Positions 10,612-21,239 of a stretch of DNA of 64,000 bases are shown here, in pieces. The notes beneath the pieces were generated by a model. It saw only the letters and a program-made list of their open reading frames with translations, ran no database searches and was not told where the DNA came from. The stretch comes from Phymorhynchus buccinoides (lineage: Eukaryota > Mollusca > Gastropoda > Neogastropoda > Raphitomidae): positions 13,331,174-13,395,173 of the forward strand of contig CM065706.1 in assembly GCA_017654935.2 (NCBI GenBank), read 5' to 3'. Position numbers and translations under genes: made by a program. Numbering within the stretch: position 1 is the first letter of the stretch; each line of letters begins with the position of its first letter.

Positions 10612-11756
10612 TATTTCAATACTAAAGAATAGTCTGAAGTCCAATCCTCTGAAAACTGCGGTAAAAGGGCCACCAAGGCCCCAGACTGTAGAGGGACAAC
10701 GCTGAAATGAGTTCTGAACATCACGAAAAAGATTAATATAGTGATAAATCACTTTGAATCGAAAGTTTGTTTTCCGTCCTCCCGGCCGAAGCCATATGGG
10801 ACATTTCGTTAAATTAAGTTGCATTTTCTTTTTGATAAAGTTGTAAATCATATAATAAAAAGCCAAGTGTGTCTGAAACACAAAACAGACCTTATAACTC
10901 CGCCGTTTTTCGACCGAATCGCTTCAAATTTGCTATGAGCCCTAACGGGGCGATGGCAACGGCAACCGAGGCGGCCGTGTCATTTGCGCGGTTTGGCAGA
11001 TGCGCAAAACGCGTATCCACCGGCCTCTCAGCGCCCGTATCTCCGGCATTGCTGGACGGATCGCCTTCGAATTTGGAAGGTAGATGACCGGGGACGGTGA
11101 CTATCTGTGTACCAAACCAGAAGCGAATCGATTAATAAACGCGCACGAAATACGCCGCTTCACCTTTTCACAAATAACTCCGCCATTTGCTGTCAGGCTT
11201 GCTGTGGCCGGGGCAAAGCCTGGCAGCAAATTTGAAGAGAATCGGGAGAGCGCGTCACTCTCAGAGCAGCGCCAACGGGAAACGGGGCCTTATAACTCTG
11301 CCGTTTCTTAACCGAATCGCTTCAAATTTGCTGTACTCAGCGTTACCGTTACTAGGCGTTACCGGTACTCGGCGTTGCACTAGTCATATAACAAAAAGGC
11401 AAGTGTGTGTGTGTGTGTGTGTGTCTGAAACACAAAACGGGCCTTATAACTCCGCCGTTTTTCGGCCGAATCGCTTCAAATTTGCTATGAGCCCTAACGG
11501 GGCGATGGCAACGGCAACCGAGGCGGCCGTGTCATTTGCACGGTTTGGCGAATGCGCGAAACGCGTATCCACCGGCCTGTCGGCCCCGTATCTCCGGTAT
11601 TTCTGGACGTATTGCCTTCGAATTTGGAAGGTCACTTTAAAAATGCTATTTAACACAAAGAATAGCACCCAATAACTCAATAAAAAGGCAAAACCTCTGA
11701 CAAGAGAAGCCAATCCTCTGTGATAAATTCTTAATCCTCTTAAATTCTGATGCCTG
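10612..11756. mobile_element. CAGGCATCAGAAT-family MITE, interrupted copy
   Basis: Left part (10620-10755) and right part (11639-11756) align with the two halves of the copy at 15211-15818. The terminal AATTCTGATGCCTG is nearly complete on the right; the left tip is decayed. The middle is an 883-bp insertion (10756-11638). Confidence 0.65.
10756..11638. mobile_element. GC-rich insertion of unknown class with an internal direct repeat
   Basis: Compared with the 15211 copy of the host repeat, 883 bp are inserted, with TCACTTT at both junctions. Inside, a GC-rich block of about 210 bp occurs twice in direct orientation (about 10867-11083 and 11425-11633), with AACTCCGCCGTTTTTCG and CCCTAACGGGGCGATGGCAA in both. 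Between them is a related third block (AACTCTGCCG, 11295). Base composition is clearly unlike the surroundings. No protein family was recognised. Confidence 0.55.
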
Positions 11757-11796
11757 AATACAGTGTACTGAATACTGTATGTACTTTTTATTCATG

Positions 11797-12016
11797 TGTA
11801 CTTATTGGCCACTGCAACGACCACGTTTTGCAAGAGTGAATGCCCTTAGTAGATGCTTGAGTACTGACCAAACAAGGGAATAACTCTCGCCAATAACCCT
11901 ATTTGAGACCACTGAATGGCTGACTTTTGCAAGAATGAATGCCCTTTTGGATACTGACCAACAAGGGCTCAACTCTCGCTGTCAAGGGCGTTAATAACCC
12001 TAGTTGCAGTGGCCAA
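11797..12016. mobile_element. Foldback MITE, ATTGGCCACTGCAAC ends
   Basis: Inverted termini ATTGGCCACTGCAAC...GTTGCAGTGGCCAAT enclose about 190 bp that is itself partly palindromic (two TACTGACCAA...AAGGG blocks). A second copy is at 41364-41580. Confidence 0.75.
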
Positions 12017-12142
12017 TAGACAAGATACACATTGAAGGGAGATGCAGACAGCACACACTTTGGTGGTCTTCATGAAAAGTTGAAAACAGATGGAAATCTT
12101 GACAAAGTTGTAGTCTACACACACTCCTATCCATCACATTTT

Positions 12143-12440
12143 CATAGGGTGCGACTCATGACCCCGGCAGGGTACAGGGGCAGAGCCCCGTCAGACGATT
12201 CAGGGGGGCAAGTTAAGAGAGAGATATCACGATCGAGACAGACAGACAGTTTGAGTCTGATAAGCCTTGTAAAATTATTACATTGCCTTAATTTGTAAAC
12301 TTCCAAGATAGAACTAAGTTCAAAACGTCGCAAATCACTTATGACCATTTTTTTTTTATGAATTAAAAAAAACCCTGAAGTTTTTCTGGTAAAATTAAAA
12401 ATACTGAAATCAGTGTAAAAATGAAAGAGTAGCACCCATG
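12143..12440 (+). mobile_element. hAT-like MITE, CATGGGTGC family, copy A
   Basis: Inverted ends CATAGGGTGC...GCACCCATG, flanked by CATTTT (12137-12142) and CATTTC (12441-12446), a 6-bp target duplication with one mismatch. It shares a GCAGGGTACAGGGGCAGAGC segment and a T-rich 3' half with the copies at 12523, 15873 and 48431. Confidence 0.75.
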
Positions 12441-12522
12441 CATTTCGTTGAAAATGTTCACAGAGAAGCAACATTCCGCCGTTCTCGGGAAAGGGATAGG
12501 GTTAGGATCAGCCTAGTGTTAT

Positions 12523-12868
12523 CATGGGTGCAACTCCCCAAAATGAAAAAGACTGAAAGGCAAGGGACCCATGGCCCCGGCAGGGTACAAAGGCAGAGCC
12601 AGGTAAGATGATTCATATCAGGGGGGCAAGTTAAGAGAGAGATATAACAAGATAGACAGTTAAAATGATACAGTTTGAGTCTGATAAACCTTATAAAATT
12701 ATTACATTGCCTTTATAAACTTCCAAGATATAACTTGTAACCAAGTTCAAAACGCCACAAATTGCTTGTGATCATTTTTTTTTATGAATTAAAAAAAACC
12801 TGAAGTTCAGTTTCTGGTCAAATTAAAAATACTGAAATCAGTGTAAAAATGAAAGAGTAGCACCTATG
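12523..12868 (+). mobile_element. hAT-like MITE, CATGGGTGC family, copy B
   Basis: Ends CATGGGTGCAACTCC...GTAGCACCTATG are flanked by a perfect 6-bp duplication TGTTAT (12517-12522 and 12869-12874). It lies only 82 bp from copy A in the same orientation. Confidence 0.85.
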
Positions 12869-13220
12869 TGTTATCGTCATGAAACTGAACGAAACACACT
12901 GAGATTTAGAGTCGTAAAAGGGGGCGGGGAGTGTGTGTGTCTAAAGCACAATTTAACCCCAAATCTTTTCACCATTCTAGTCATGCAGCCTATTTGAAAT
13001 GATTCTTCTTCTTCTTTTTTATTCATTCGCCATTCAAGAAAGCTGGTTAGCCTCTTTGGTGAATGAATGGCTTATTGTGCCCGTCAAGGGGCACTAGAGG
13101 GCAAGTCAATGTTGGTACTTGAAGGGGAGAAAGGGGAAAAGAAGAAGAAAAGGTTGGAAATAGGGGTGTTAGGTGGTTTGAGGTCGATGGTTTGATTCAC
13201 GTCCTATTAGGTGTTGCCTC

Positions 13221-13465
13221 TTAAAACCCTTTCACCGCCAATGTCGCATTTTTGCACCACAATGATTTAACACCCATGTCACTAAAAGACATCAAATCAG
13301 GGTCTGTTATCCAAAGACCATATTCTGTTAATTTTGGAAGCAAAGGATAGGCCTTACTTTAAATTTGTCACAGAGGAATCCCCAATATAACACAGGTGTT
13401 TTTTTCTCTACCCAGGTAAGCTTAACAGAATTTGTTGGCTGAAAAATGGTTGGCGGCGAAATTAA
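13221..13465 (+). mobile_element. piggyBac-like MITE, family PB-A, decayed right end
   Basis: TTAAAACCCTTTCACCGCCA on the left; the right end, GGCGGCGAAATTAA, has lost the GGG of the terminal repeat. The interior matches the family. Confidence 0.75.
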
Positions 13466-13494
13466 TTGAAAATGTTCGTGAAGACTTGGTTTTC

Positions 13495-14100
13495 CTGTAG
13501 ATGAAGAGATGATGACGATGAGACAGAAGTCGAGACGTGGCAGCTGTCGTGGATGATTCCGGAAACGTTGCGGACCCTTGAACGTTGGGGTTTGCTGTCT
13601 CTTTACAGGATCATTCAGAGTCCGAGTCGTGATGTTTCTGCTAGCAGCACCTGCGTCTCGGCAGGAGACGGTGGAGCACTGTGAGACAGCCCAAGGTTGT
13701 CGTTGGTCTCCTGTGATCCGCTTGCCTGTCGTTGGTTTCGGTGAGCAACCCTCTCCTCCAAGGTCGTCTTCAGGACCACCGGGCAACCTGCTCTATGCCA
13801 GGGTGCTGGTGTCGTCGACACACGGGCAGGAGACAACAGTTCAGTCGAACAGTCTCTGCAGGTGGGTGATTCCCTCCCAGTAGATGGTACTCCACCCATC
13901 CACTGGGCACCGGCGGTCTTGTTGACTCAGAGGCCAACACTGCAGAGATTATCCAAGTCGCTGTATGTCGCCCCGTCCGCATGTCAAGTCAACAAACACC
14001 CGTGGTGAGGGAGCTAGATTGCGTTGCCCTTCTTACTGTCTGCCACCCAATAGGACTTCGTGTGTACTGTCTCACACCCAGTACTCGGAATGTGGTTTGA
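13495..14100. repeat. Dispersed repeat, family X, copy 1
   Basis: Shares several blocks with 62857-63490, such as TCGAACAGTCTCTGCAGG, GTGAGACAGCCC and AACACCCGTGGTGAGGGAG, in the same order and orientation. It is GC-rich relative to its flanks. Short ORFs occur on both strands but differ between the copies, so coding is not supported. Class unknown. Confidence 0.65.
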
Positions 14101-14799
14101 GGAGAAAAAGAATATAAAGTTGAAGAGTGGATGTTTCTTCTAAGGTGGAATGCAGATGAAACAGTCCCCTGCCACATAACGTTAAAACGACTACAATTCA
14201 CCAACACATTCCAACACCCTGAAAACAAGCAATGCTGTATACATGACATCAACATCCAAGTTAAAATCTATATTATTTTACCAAAATGTTATTTCGGCTT
14301 ATGTTTTCCAAATAGCAGTTGCCTCATTGGCTACCTGGAGGTCATACTTCAACTCGGACATGACGGATGAATTCACTTTATCCTATGAATACTTTGGAGC
14401 TATAATATAGCTATAGAATTGATAGCTAGGTTTTCCAATAGAATATTATATACCAAATAGCCTTCAAGTTTAACATTTCAAACGAAACAGTTTCTGAACC
14501 ATGTCAATTAAACTCTAAAACTGTAAAACATATGCACATGTATGCATATTATATGTATCATGTGTACACAAGTTTCAGTGTGTGTATGTTGTGTGTGTGT
14601 GTTAGTTAAGCTCATCACTCACATTATCAACTCTATAAAGTAATTCTCTTTTGACATGTAATCCCTTCCCCACTCTAGGTCTCCCCATACTTTTGCTTTC
14701 ACACTTTAACTTATGATCGATGCATGCGCTTAATATCAAATCAAAAGGATAAACATTTTCAGCAAAGAGTACCACAATGACCAATTACAATTTTCAATA

Positions 14800-14963
14800 C
14801 AGTGGAACGACCTTCAAAAATCATCCAAAATGAGGTCTTATAAGGGAGGGGTCTTATGAGGGAGGTAATTTAATACTTACAAAGAAGGGCAATGTCTCAG
14901 AGAAGTAGGTCTTATGTGGGAGGGAGTCTTATAATGGGAGGTCTTATAAGGGAGGTTCCACTG
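14800..14963. mobile_element. pogo/Tc1-like MITE, CAGTGGAAC family
   Basis: TA-CAGTGGAAC...GTTCCACTG-TA: TA target duplication and CAGT-type ends as in pogo/Tigger elements. The whole element is close to a palindrome of GTCTTATAAGGGAGG motifs. Nine copies are in the window (14800, 17456, 21045, 22522, 49765, 50044, 50277, 50616, 62254). Confidence 0.85.
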
Positions 14964-15210
14964 TACAACCATTAACTACTGTACCAAGCTTAAATGTGAA
15001 TTATTAATCATTTCTATTTTTCTAATTCTCCACTTCAAGCCAGCTGGTGCCAGCAAGGTCTTTACATTCTCTAAATCTCTGCCAAATTTCATCACTATCC
15101 GTCCAGTTACCGAGACAGACAGACAAACATGAAATAATACCTGTCAAAGACTTTTGCCGGGTAATTAATGATCATCATCAACACATATTTCTAATCAATA
15201 ATACTGTATA

Positions 15211-15818
15211 CAGGCATCAGAATGGTCTGAAGTCCAATCCTCTGAAAACCGCGGTAAAAGGGCCACCAAGGCCCCAGACTAAAGAGGGACAACACTGAAA
15301 TCAGTTCCCAGCACCACCAAAAAGGCTTAATGCAATGAAAAATCACTTTAAAATGCTATTTAACACAAAGGATAACACCAGGCATGGGAATTAGAGAAGA
15401 CAAAAAAGACTGAAAATTGGGGTCTGGAAGCAGGCATAGGAACAAGGAATAAAAAAACAACTGAAAACCGTGTGTGTTGGGATACAGCCCCCAGAAAATG
15501 AAGCTTCTTCTGTTATCTAAGCCTTAAAAACAGTATTAGAGATAAGACTGATATATTTAGTTCATTTTGCATTCATTTATAACCAATAACTTAAGTTTTG
15601 CTCATTGGGCTTCTTTTTTAATCTCATAAATGTCCTCTTGGACCATCAAAAAAGCTGAAACGTGCAAAAACAAGACTGAAGAGGACCATCCAAAAAGCTG
15701 AAATCAGCCCAAAGACTGACAATTCCCATGCATGAACACTGAATAAAAAGGCAAAACCTCTGACAAGAGAAGCCAATCCTGTCAGAAATTCTTAATCCTC
15801 TGACAATTCTGATGCCTG
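15211..15818. mobile_element. CAGGCATCAGAAT-family MITE, copy with nested element
   Basis: Perfect 14-bp inverted ends CAGGCATCAGAATG/AATTCTGATGCCTG. The interior starts with AAGTCCAATCCTCTGAAAAC. A 356-bp second element (15379-15734) is nested inside. Without it the element is about 250 bp. A compact copy is at 31912-32014. Confidence 0.8.
15379..15734. mobile_element. hAT-like MITE nested in the 15211 element
   Basis: Ends CAGGCATGGGAATT...AATTCCCATGCATG, flanked by AACAC (15374-15378 and 15735-15739), a perfect 5-bp target duplication. A related sequence without the same flanks is at 46134-46386. Confidence 0.8.
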
Positions 15819-15872
15819 TGTTACAGAGTGTATATCAACACAAGTCAAGTCAACACACATGTCTGATCTATG

Positions 15873-16278
15873 CAAGGGTGCAAATCCCCAAAATGAAAAA
15901 AAAACCCACCTGAAACTAGTGAAAGGCAGGGGTCCAGGGACCCATGGCCCCGGCAGGGTACAGGGGCAAAGCTCCATCGGACGATTCAGGGGGGCAAGTT
16001 AAGAGAGAGAGATAACGAGATAGACAGACAGTTAAAATGATAGACAGACAGTTTGAGTCTGATAAGCCTTGCAAAATTATTACCATTTCTTTTACATTGC
16101 CTTTGTAAACTTCCAAGATAGAACAACCAAGTTCAAAACGCCCCAAATCGCTTGTGGTTAAAAAAAAAGGTGTGTGTGTGTGTGTGTGTGTGTGTGAATT
16201 CTTACACAAAACTGAAGTTGTTTCTGGTCAAATTAAAAATACTGAAATCAGTGTAAAAACGAAAGAGTAGCACCCATG
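15873..16278 (+). mobile_element. hAT-like MITE, CATGGGTGC family, copy C
   Basis: CAAGGGTGC...GCACCCATG flanked by a perfect 6-bp duplication TCTATG (15867-15872, 16279-16284). It contains a TG microsatellite near 16171-16195 that the other copies lack. Confidence 0.85.
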
Positions 16279-16360
16279 TCTATGTTAGCAAGAAAATGAG
16301 CAAATCACCAAAAGCTAGCTAACAGTTCATAGGTATCCTTCCCCCATACCTCTTCCACAG

Positions 16361-16799
16361 TAAAGATGTGCCACCACCCCCACCCCCACCCCCCCCCACC
16401 CCCCCCATTTCTCGGTTAATTCCATTTTTCCCTTTCTTACCAAGCATAAAGCTGTATTTTATGAACCTTTTCAGCTAATTATCTTTTTGGAATACTAACC
16501 CTAGCCCTACCCCCCCCCCCCCCCCCCCCCCCCCCATAAGACGGAAAAACGCAATGAACCACGACTGTGACAAATACTGCGGTGTACTGCACTACATAGG
16601 GGCGGGGGGGGGGGGGGGGGGGGGGGTCCTATTAAATAATGGCCTTTATCATGACTGCAATTAATTATTGAACAAAGATAATTAGCTGAAAATGTTCATA
16701 AAATACAGCTTCATGTTTGGTAAGAAAGGCAAAAACGGAAAAATGGAATTAACCGAGAAATGTAGGGGGGGGGGGGGGGGGCACATCTTGACCTTTACT
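16361..16799. mobile_element. Palindromic telomere-repeat element, degenerate copy
   Basis: Same arms as 37181-37580: GATGTGCC end, CTCGGTTAATT, AAAGCTGTATTTTA and GGAATACTAACCCTA. The telomere-type parts have collapsed into long poly-C (16511-16535) and poly-G (16601-16626) tracts. The left tip is decayed and no target duplication is seen. Confidence 0.7.
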
Positions 16800-16988
16800 C
16801 AGCATTCTATCAGAAATTTATCTCTATATTTTTGTTGTTCCCGGACTATTTCTACACAGCTCAACATAAGAAAAACAACGGGGTCATTAATTTGCTCCCA
16901 TGCACGTTTGCAGCGTGCTTGGAGGTGATACGATTCATCGCTCCAAATGTCAATGGAACTTTTCAAACTTATAGACAAAAATAAAGAC

Positions 16989-17204
16989 CGGGGCTCCCAT
17001 CTGTCCATTTGGGGGTCTATGAAGTACTAGAATTCTAAGGGACCCTCTAAAAGAATGTGCAGAGGGTCCAAGAGATGCACTATAAAAATTCTTTTTAGCA
17101 TTCACAATGTCATTGGGACCCTCTAACCCTCCTCTAGAACCCTCTATACTGTAAGTGAAGGAGTCCCTGGGACCCCTTGTCTTGCAGGACGATTGGGAGC
17201 CCTG
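16989..17204 (-). mobile_element. hAT-like MITE, CAGGGCTCCC family, copy 1
   Basis: Ends CGGGGCTCCCA...TTGGGAGCCCTG, flanked by AAGAC on both sides (16984-16988 and 17205-17209), a perfect 5-bp duplication. It is 216 bp long and inverted relative to copies at 35907 and 51918. Confidence 0.9.
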
Positions 17205-17455
17205 AAGACCAACACATTTATCAAATTACATTTTAAAATTTGTATCCAAATACTAAAAGCAAATAAACAATTTAGTACATTTTAACACGAATTAGAAATA
17301 AGACCTCCATTTTGAATGTAAAAAAATCAGTTTTTGGGAGGGAAATGAACACTCCGTTTATAAAATTAAAAAAACACCTACAAATGCAAGCAATGAGAAA
17401 CAGCTATCAAAATAAAGACAAATCAACTGACTATTGCTGAAAGTTTAACAGTTTA

Positions 17456-17884
17456 CTGTGGAACCTCCCTTATAAGACCTTCAAAAATCATCCAAAATGA
17501 GGTCTTATAAGGGAGGGGTCTTATAAGCAGGCATGGCAATGGGGGAAAAGCATTTTTCTCTGAAAATATTCATAAGACGTTGTCTCTTGGTGTGGTCAAG
17601 GGGTAGAAAGCCCTTGATGTTGATCAGGGGGCATTTCTCTTCAAGATGAATGCATAAAACTGTTAACATTAGGGAAAAGAGCATCTCCTGAAGCTTAAAA
17701 CTCCCTCTGACATTTGACTTTTCCACATCCACTTTTCTCTGAATTCAGAGAATTCTCTGAAGATTGACATGCCTGATAAGGGAGGTAATTTTAATACTTA
17801 CAAAGAAGGGCAATGTCTCAGAGAAATAGGTCTTATGTGGGAGGGAGTCTTATAATGGGAGGTCTAATAAAGGAGGTTCCACTG
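17456..17884. mobile_element. pogo/Tc1-like MITE interrupted by a second MITE
   Basis: Outer element with TA flanks and CTGTGGAACC...GGTTCCACTG ends. It is split at GTCTTATAAG by the 248-bp element at 17528-17775. Other copies show the intact site, so the order of insertion is certain. Confidence 0.85.
17528..17775. mobile_element. hAT-like MITE, CAGGCATGGCAATG family
   Basis: Ends CAGGCATGGCAAT...ATTGACATGCCTG, target duplication ATAAG (17523-17527, 17776-17780), 5 bp. The interior starts with TTTTTCTCTGAAAATATT. Related copies are at 18442 (truncated) and 48018-48298. Confidence 0.85.
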
Positions 17885-18441
17885 TATCAAAGACAATGAA
17901 AAGAAAGACTAACATCCGGTCCCTTGTGTGTAGCTGCGAATTGGGATTCGGAATGAGCGGCATGGGTGCAACGCCACTGTACGGCCCAGAAGATGGGACA
18001 GCAAAAAACACACCAAAAAACAACAACATCCGGTCCCTTTTCCCTTTAAGAGTAGTGAGGACAGAAACACTGGTTATGTCCCTTTTAAACGTGACACATT
18101 TAGGTTACATTAACTCTTTTTTTCAAACCTGAGTTATTTTTTTTGAGTCAGTTATACTTTGGATAACTACCCCACTAACGATAACTCTTATCAGCCCGGC
18201 TCGCCGTAACTCTTAAGTAGTCCATCTTACCCTTTTAGAGTCTTTGACTGTATTTCTATCTTGCCTGTGCCTGTACCTTCGATTTAATTCACGCACGCTG
18301 AAGCATGCGGGGTAAGAAATGGGATAAGCTGCACAACACTGAGACATCAAGCAAATTAAAATAGTTGTGCCCCCATGGGGATCTTTTGTACAAATAGTTC
18401 CCCCATCTTCTGGAAGTTGTGCTTGTAACTTTCTCTAATCT

Positions 18442-18800
18442 CAGGCACGGCAATGGAGGATAAGTGTTTTTCTCTGAAAATATTTTAGGGTTTCAGAAGA
18501 TGTTTCTTGATGTAATGTGGTAATTATAGTATGCAATGTAATGTTTTATGTGGTACATGTTATCATTATTACTGTGATCTCATTATTACCTGTGAATATT
18601 ACTTGCAGCATCTAAAGGGGATCGATCATTGGATGCTCAGTGTACTTTTTATATGTGTGTGTGTGTGTGTGTGTGCCGAAAAACAAATTTCTTCACTAGT
18701 TTGGAGACAATAAAATTGTTGAATTGTTAATCAAGGGACTATAAGCCCTTTATGGTGAGCAGGAGGCAATTGCTCATGAGGATGAATGTGTAATATTTTT
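18442..18800. mobile_element. Truncated CAGGCATGGCAATG-family MITE with insertion
   Basis: The left end CAGGCACGGCAATGGAGG and TTTTTCTCTGAAAATATT match the family. The later part (AGCCCTTTATGGTGAGCAGG, about 18745) matches the interior of the 48018 copy. About 200 unrelated bases lie between, including a short TG run. The right end is missing. Confidence 0.5.
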
Positions 18801-18928
18801 GTAATATTCTGGGACACAAAACAACAACAAAATGTGGACACAACTCAACTTACCTTACCCTAAACAGATTCTTGGCCCAATAATGCCATCATTACAGTAC
18901 CTATTTTTGATGAGTGTATTTGTAGTAA

Positions 18929-19030
18929 TAATAATAATAATAATGGATATTTGTTGCGCTCTTTCTCCAAAGAGCTCAGAGCGCTTACAAAGTTAACTTT
19001 AGACAACAACAACAATAGTAATAAACACAA
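18929..19030 (-). mobile_element. CR1/L2-type LINE 3' tail fragment
   Basis: (AAT)n followed by TTGCGCTCTTTCTCCAAAG and AGCTCAGAGCGC: the same tail hairpin as at 1918 and 24241, minus strand, heavily 5' truncated. Confidence 0.65.
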
Positions 19031-19283
19031 AACAATCAGAAATATATATACAAATCTGATACTTCACACATGCGCATGCGCACATGCACAGCACACACAC
19101 ACAAGACATTCTTACCCAAAGGCTACTTTACATGCAAGCATTATATTTATGTTTTGGGGAATGTGTGTGCATCTCCCCGTGGGGATATCGGAGGGGTATT
19201 TCATACAAACAGTCCCCCCACCTTCTGGAAGTTCTGTGCTTGTAACTTCCTCTAATGTCTTGTCACTCTTTGACTGTCCTTTC

Positions 19284-19951
19284 GGTAAAGGTAAAGATGT
19301 GCCCCCCCCCCCCCCCCCTGCATTTCTCGGTTAACCCTTTCGCCGCCAGCCATTTTTCATCCAAAATGTTCTCTCAAATTTACCTAGGTAAAGAAAAGTT
19401 GGCATCTGCAGTACTGTGAAATCCCCCAATGACATGCATCAAATAAACCCTTTCCTTATCTCCCACAATTAACAACATAAGGATATTGGATACCTGATCC
19501 AACTTTTATGCCTTTTAGTAGCATGGGTGTTAAATCAGTGTGGTGCTAAAATGCGACATCGGCGGTGAAAGGGTTAATTCTATTTTTCCGTCTTTGCCTT
19601 TCTTACCATACATAAAGCTGTATTTTAGGAACATTTTCAGCTAATAACCTTTTTGGAATACTAACCCTATCCCTAACCCTAGCCCTAAACCTAACCGTAC
19701 CCCCCACTATGTACTGCAGTACACCGCGATTTGTCACAGTTGTGGTTCGTTGCGTTTTTCCGTCTTATAGGGTGGGGGGTAGGGTTAGGTTTAGGGCTAG
19801 GGTTAGGGATAGGGATAGGGTTAGTATTCCAAAAAGGTTATTAGCTAAAAATGTTCCTAAAATACAGCTTTATGTATGGTAAGAAAGGCAATAACGGAAA
19901 AATAGAATTAACCGAGATAGGTAGGGGGGGTGGCACATCTTGACCTTTACC
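19284..19951. mobile_element. Palindromic telomere-repeat element with nested piggyBac MITE
   Basis: Ends GGTAAAGGTAAAGATGTG...CACATCTTGACCTTTACC, flanked by a perfect 8-bp duplication GTCCTTTC (19276-19283, 19952-19959). The two arms are complementary over about 150 bp each. The centre contains CCCTAACCCTAGCCCTAA-type repeats on the left (about 19665-19700) and GGGTTAGGTTTAGGG-type repeats on the right (about 19780-19825). A PB-A piggyBac MITE sits in the left arm at a GGTTAA site. Confidence 0.85.
19331..19577 (-). mobile_element. piggyBac-like MITE, family PB-A, inverted, nested
   Basis: TTAA at 19331-19334 and 19574-19577, with CCCTTTCGCCGCCAGCCA on the left and GGCGGTGAAAGGG on the right. 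It is inserted at the TTAA of CTCGGTTAATT in the palindromic element; the intact site is visible in that element's other arm and other copies. Confidence 0.9.
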
Positions 19952-20191
19952 GTCCTTTCCCTTTGCTTTCTGTCATCTACTATCTTTCCGACTTATTGGC
20001 CCATTCTCCTGCCTTTAACAACAAAAATTCCAAATATTTTCTCCTTAGCAGAGCTTAATCTAGGATTTATGAAAAAGGGGGGCAGCCCTCCCCTCATATC
20101 AAAAAAAGGGAGGCACTCTCCCCATTCCAACCCCACATCACATACATAAGAACCAGTACCTCCCCCACCCTCGTACACAGACTTCAACACC

Positions 20192-20404
20192 TCAGTCAGT
20201 CAGCCACGGCCACTTTTTCAACCAGTCATTTTGGAACCGATGTTCCTTTGCACTGCCACTGTTGTCATTCTTTTCCGACGTTTTACATGTAGAAGCCTTT
20301 TCTTCGAGGTCTTCACACTCGCTTGGAACATGATTTTTTTTCACTTTTCCTCCGCGAAAATCAAAATCAAACAGGGTCCCTGCCCGCTTCATTTTGAAGA
20401 ACAT
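20192..20404 (-). CDS. N-terminal fragment of a hAT-type transposase or ZNF862/KIAA1586-like protein
   Basis: Seventy codons. Start at 20404 (MFFKMKRAGTL) or the second Met four residues on (MKRAGTLFDFDF), which resembles the starts of hAT-derived proteins of the ZNF862/KIAA1586 type. Those proteins begin with Met-Lys-Arg and a Phe-rich stretch, then a polar linker, then a Phe/Gln-x-x-Trp-x-x-x-x-Pro-Trp-Leu motif before a zinc finger. Here HRFQNDWLKKWPWL is visible at the end, then TGA directly after LTD, so the zinc finger is not reached. The stop may be natural decay, or the exon may once have been spliced just before it. The ORF lies wholly inside the 664-bp element and immediately downstream of the YY1/ETS/CCAAT block. 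Family assignment is from remembered motif resemblance, not a search. Confidence 0.5.
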   Translation of the reverse strand: MFFKMKRAGTLFDFDFRGGKVKKNHVPSECEDLEEKASTCKTSEKNDNSGSAKEHRFQNDWLKKWPWLTD

Positions 20405-20520
20405 TCAAGATGGCGGCCGAAACTCTCGCAACTTCCTGTCGGTAGAATGAGAAGAACGCGATTGGTTGATTAACACTAACATTTTGTCAAGAACCAATGA
20501 AATGTCGAGAAATCCTTCAC
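20405..20520 (-). promoter_or_regulatory. TATA-less housekeeping-type promoter in hAT-like element
   Basis: Reading the minus strand toward the ORF: ATTGG and CCAATCG (NF-Y type), CCGACAGGAAGT (ETS type), then GGCCGCCATCTTG, the complement of AAGATGGCGGC and a full YY1 consensus, ending 7 bases before the ATG. This order and spacing is typical of short TATA-less animal promoters. Activity is inferred. Confidence 0.5.
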
Positions 20521-21044
20521 TCCTGCTCGATACTTTCAGTTTGTCCAGACGACGGGTTTAGCAGACGACAAAGGTCTTCCCGCATCGATCGGTAAAAACT
20601 GCCGGCCGTTCTGCAAATGTGCGGGACTCGGCCCGCTCCCCGCGCTGATTATCACGGGAAGGAACAGAATTTTGGGGGATTTTACCAATCCCGCGCTCTA
20701 GATTAAGCTCTGCCTTAGTTTGAGCTCCTCCGAAATCAGAATGTGTTGGATGTACGCAGCAGGGAGACCACTACACCAGTGAAAACTGAAAACCGGACAC
20801 ATACATACCTTACCCATTATGGCCATATAGCCCGGGAACGCAGAAGTGTGTGCATGTGTGTGGTCATTGACTAATTAATAACTTTTTACAGTGTAAAGTT
20901 ATTTTAATTCCTCTGTGTATACTGTGTAAGCTTGCAACAGGCCCTAATTTTTTTTACTAATGATGACACTATAAAGAAATGTCATTTCTGTTATGTAACC
21001 CCCAAAAGACACATTTTAACTGTGATTAAATTTTGCTCCAAGTA

Positions 21045-21239
21045 CAGTGGAACATCCCTTAATACCTCCCATTATAAGACTCCCTCCCATTCAAGACTCC
21101 CTCCCATATAAGACCTACTTCTCCAAGACATTGCCCTTCTTTGTATTAAAATTACCTCCCGAGGTTATAAGACCACTCCCTTATAAGACCTCATTTTGGA
21201 TGATTATTGAAGGTCTTTATAATAAGGGAGGTTCCAGTG
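21045..21239. mobile_element. pogo/Tc1-like MITE, CAGTGGAAC family
   Basis: TA-CAGTGGAACATCCC on the left and GGGAGGTTCCAGTG-TA on the right; interior GTCTTATAAG palindromic motifs. Confidence 0.8.

Larger units (their letters stand above)
20049..20712 (-). mobile_element. Non-autonomous hAT-like element with promoter and first coding exon
   Basis: Perfect inverted ends CAGAGCTTAATCTAG (20049 onward and complement at 20698-20712), flanked by a perfect 6-bp duplication CCTTAG (20043-20048, 20713-20718). It is 664 bp long. On the minus strand it carries a promoter-like block (about 20405-20520) and an ORF (20192-20404) resembling the N-terminus of hAT-derived zinc-finger proteins. The rest of the transposase is missing. 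CAGAG-type ends fit hAT; the 6-bp duplication is shorter than the 8 bp usual for hAT. Confidence 0.8.

Noticed and set aside
11444..11713. ORFs in the GC-rich 10756-11638 insertion
   Set aside because: The frame is shared by the two repeated blocks only because they are copies; no domain or start context supports coding.
13328..13982. Overlapping ORFs of 70-152 residues in family X repeat
   Set aside because: Frames are not kept in the second copy at 62857 and there is no recognisable domain.
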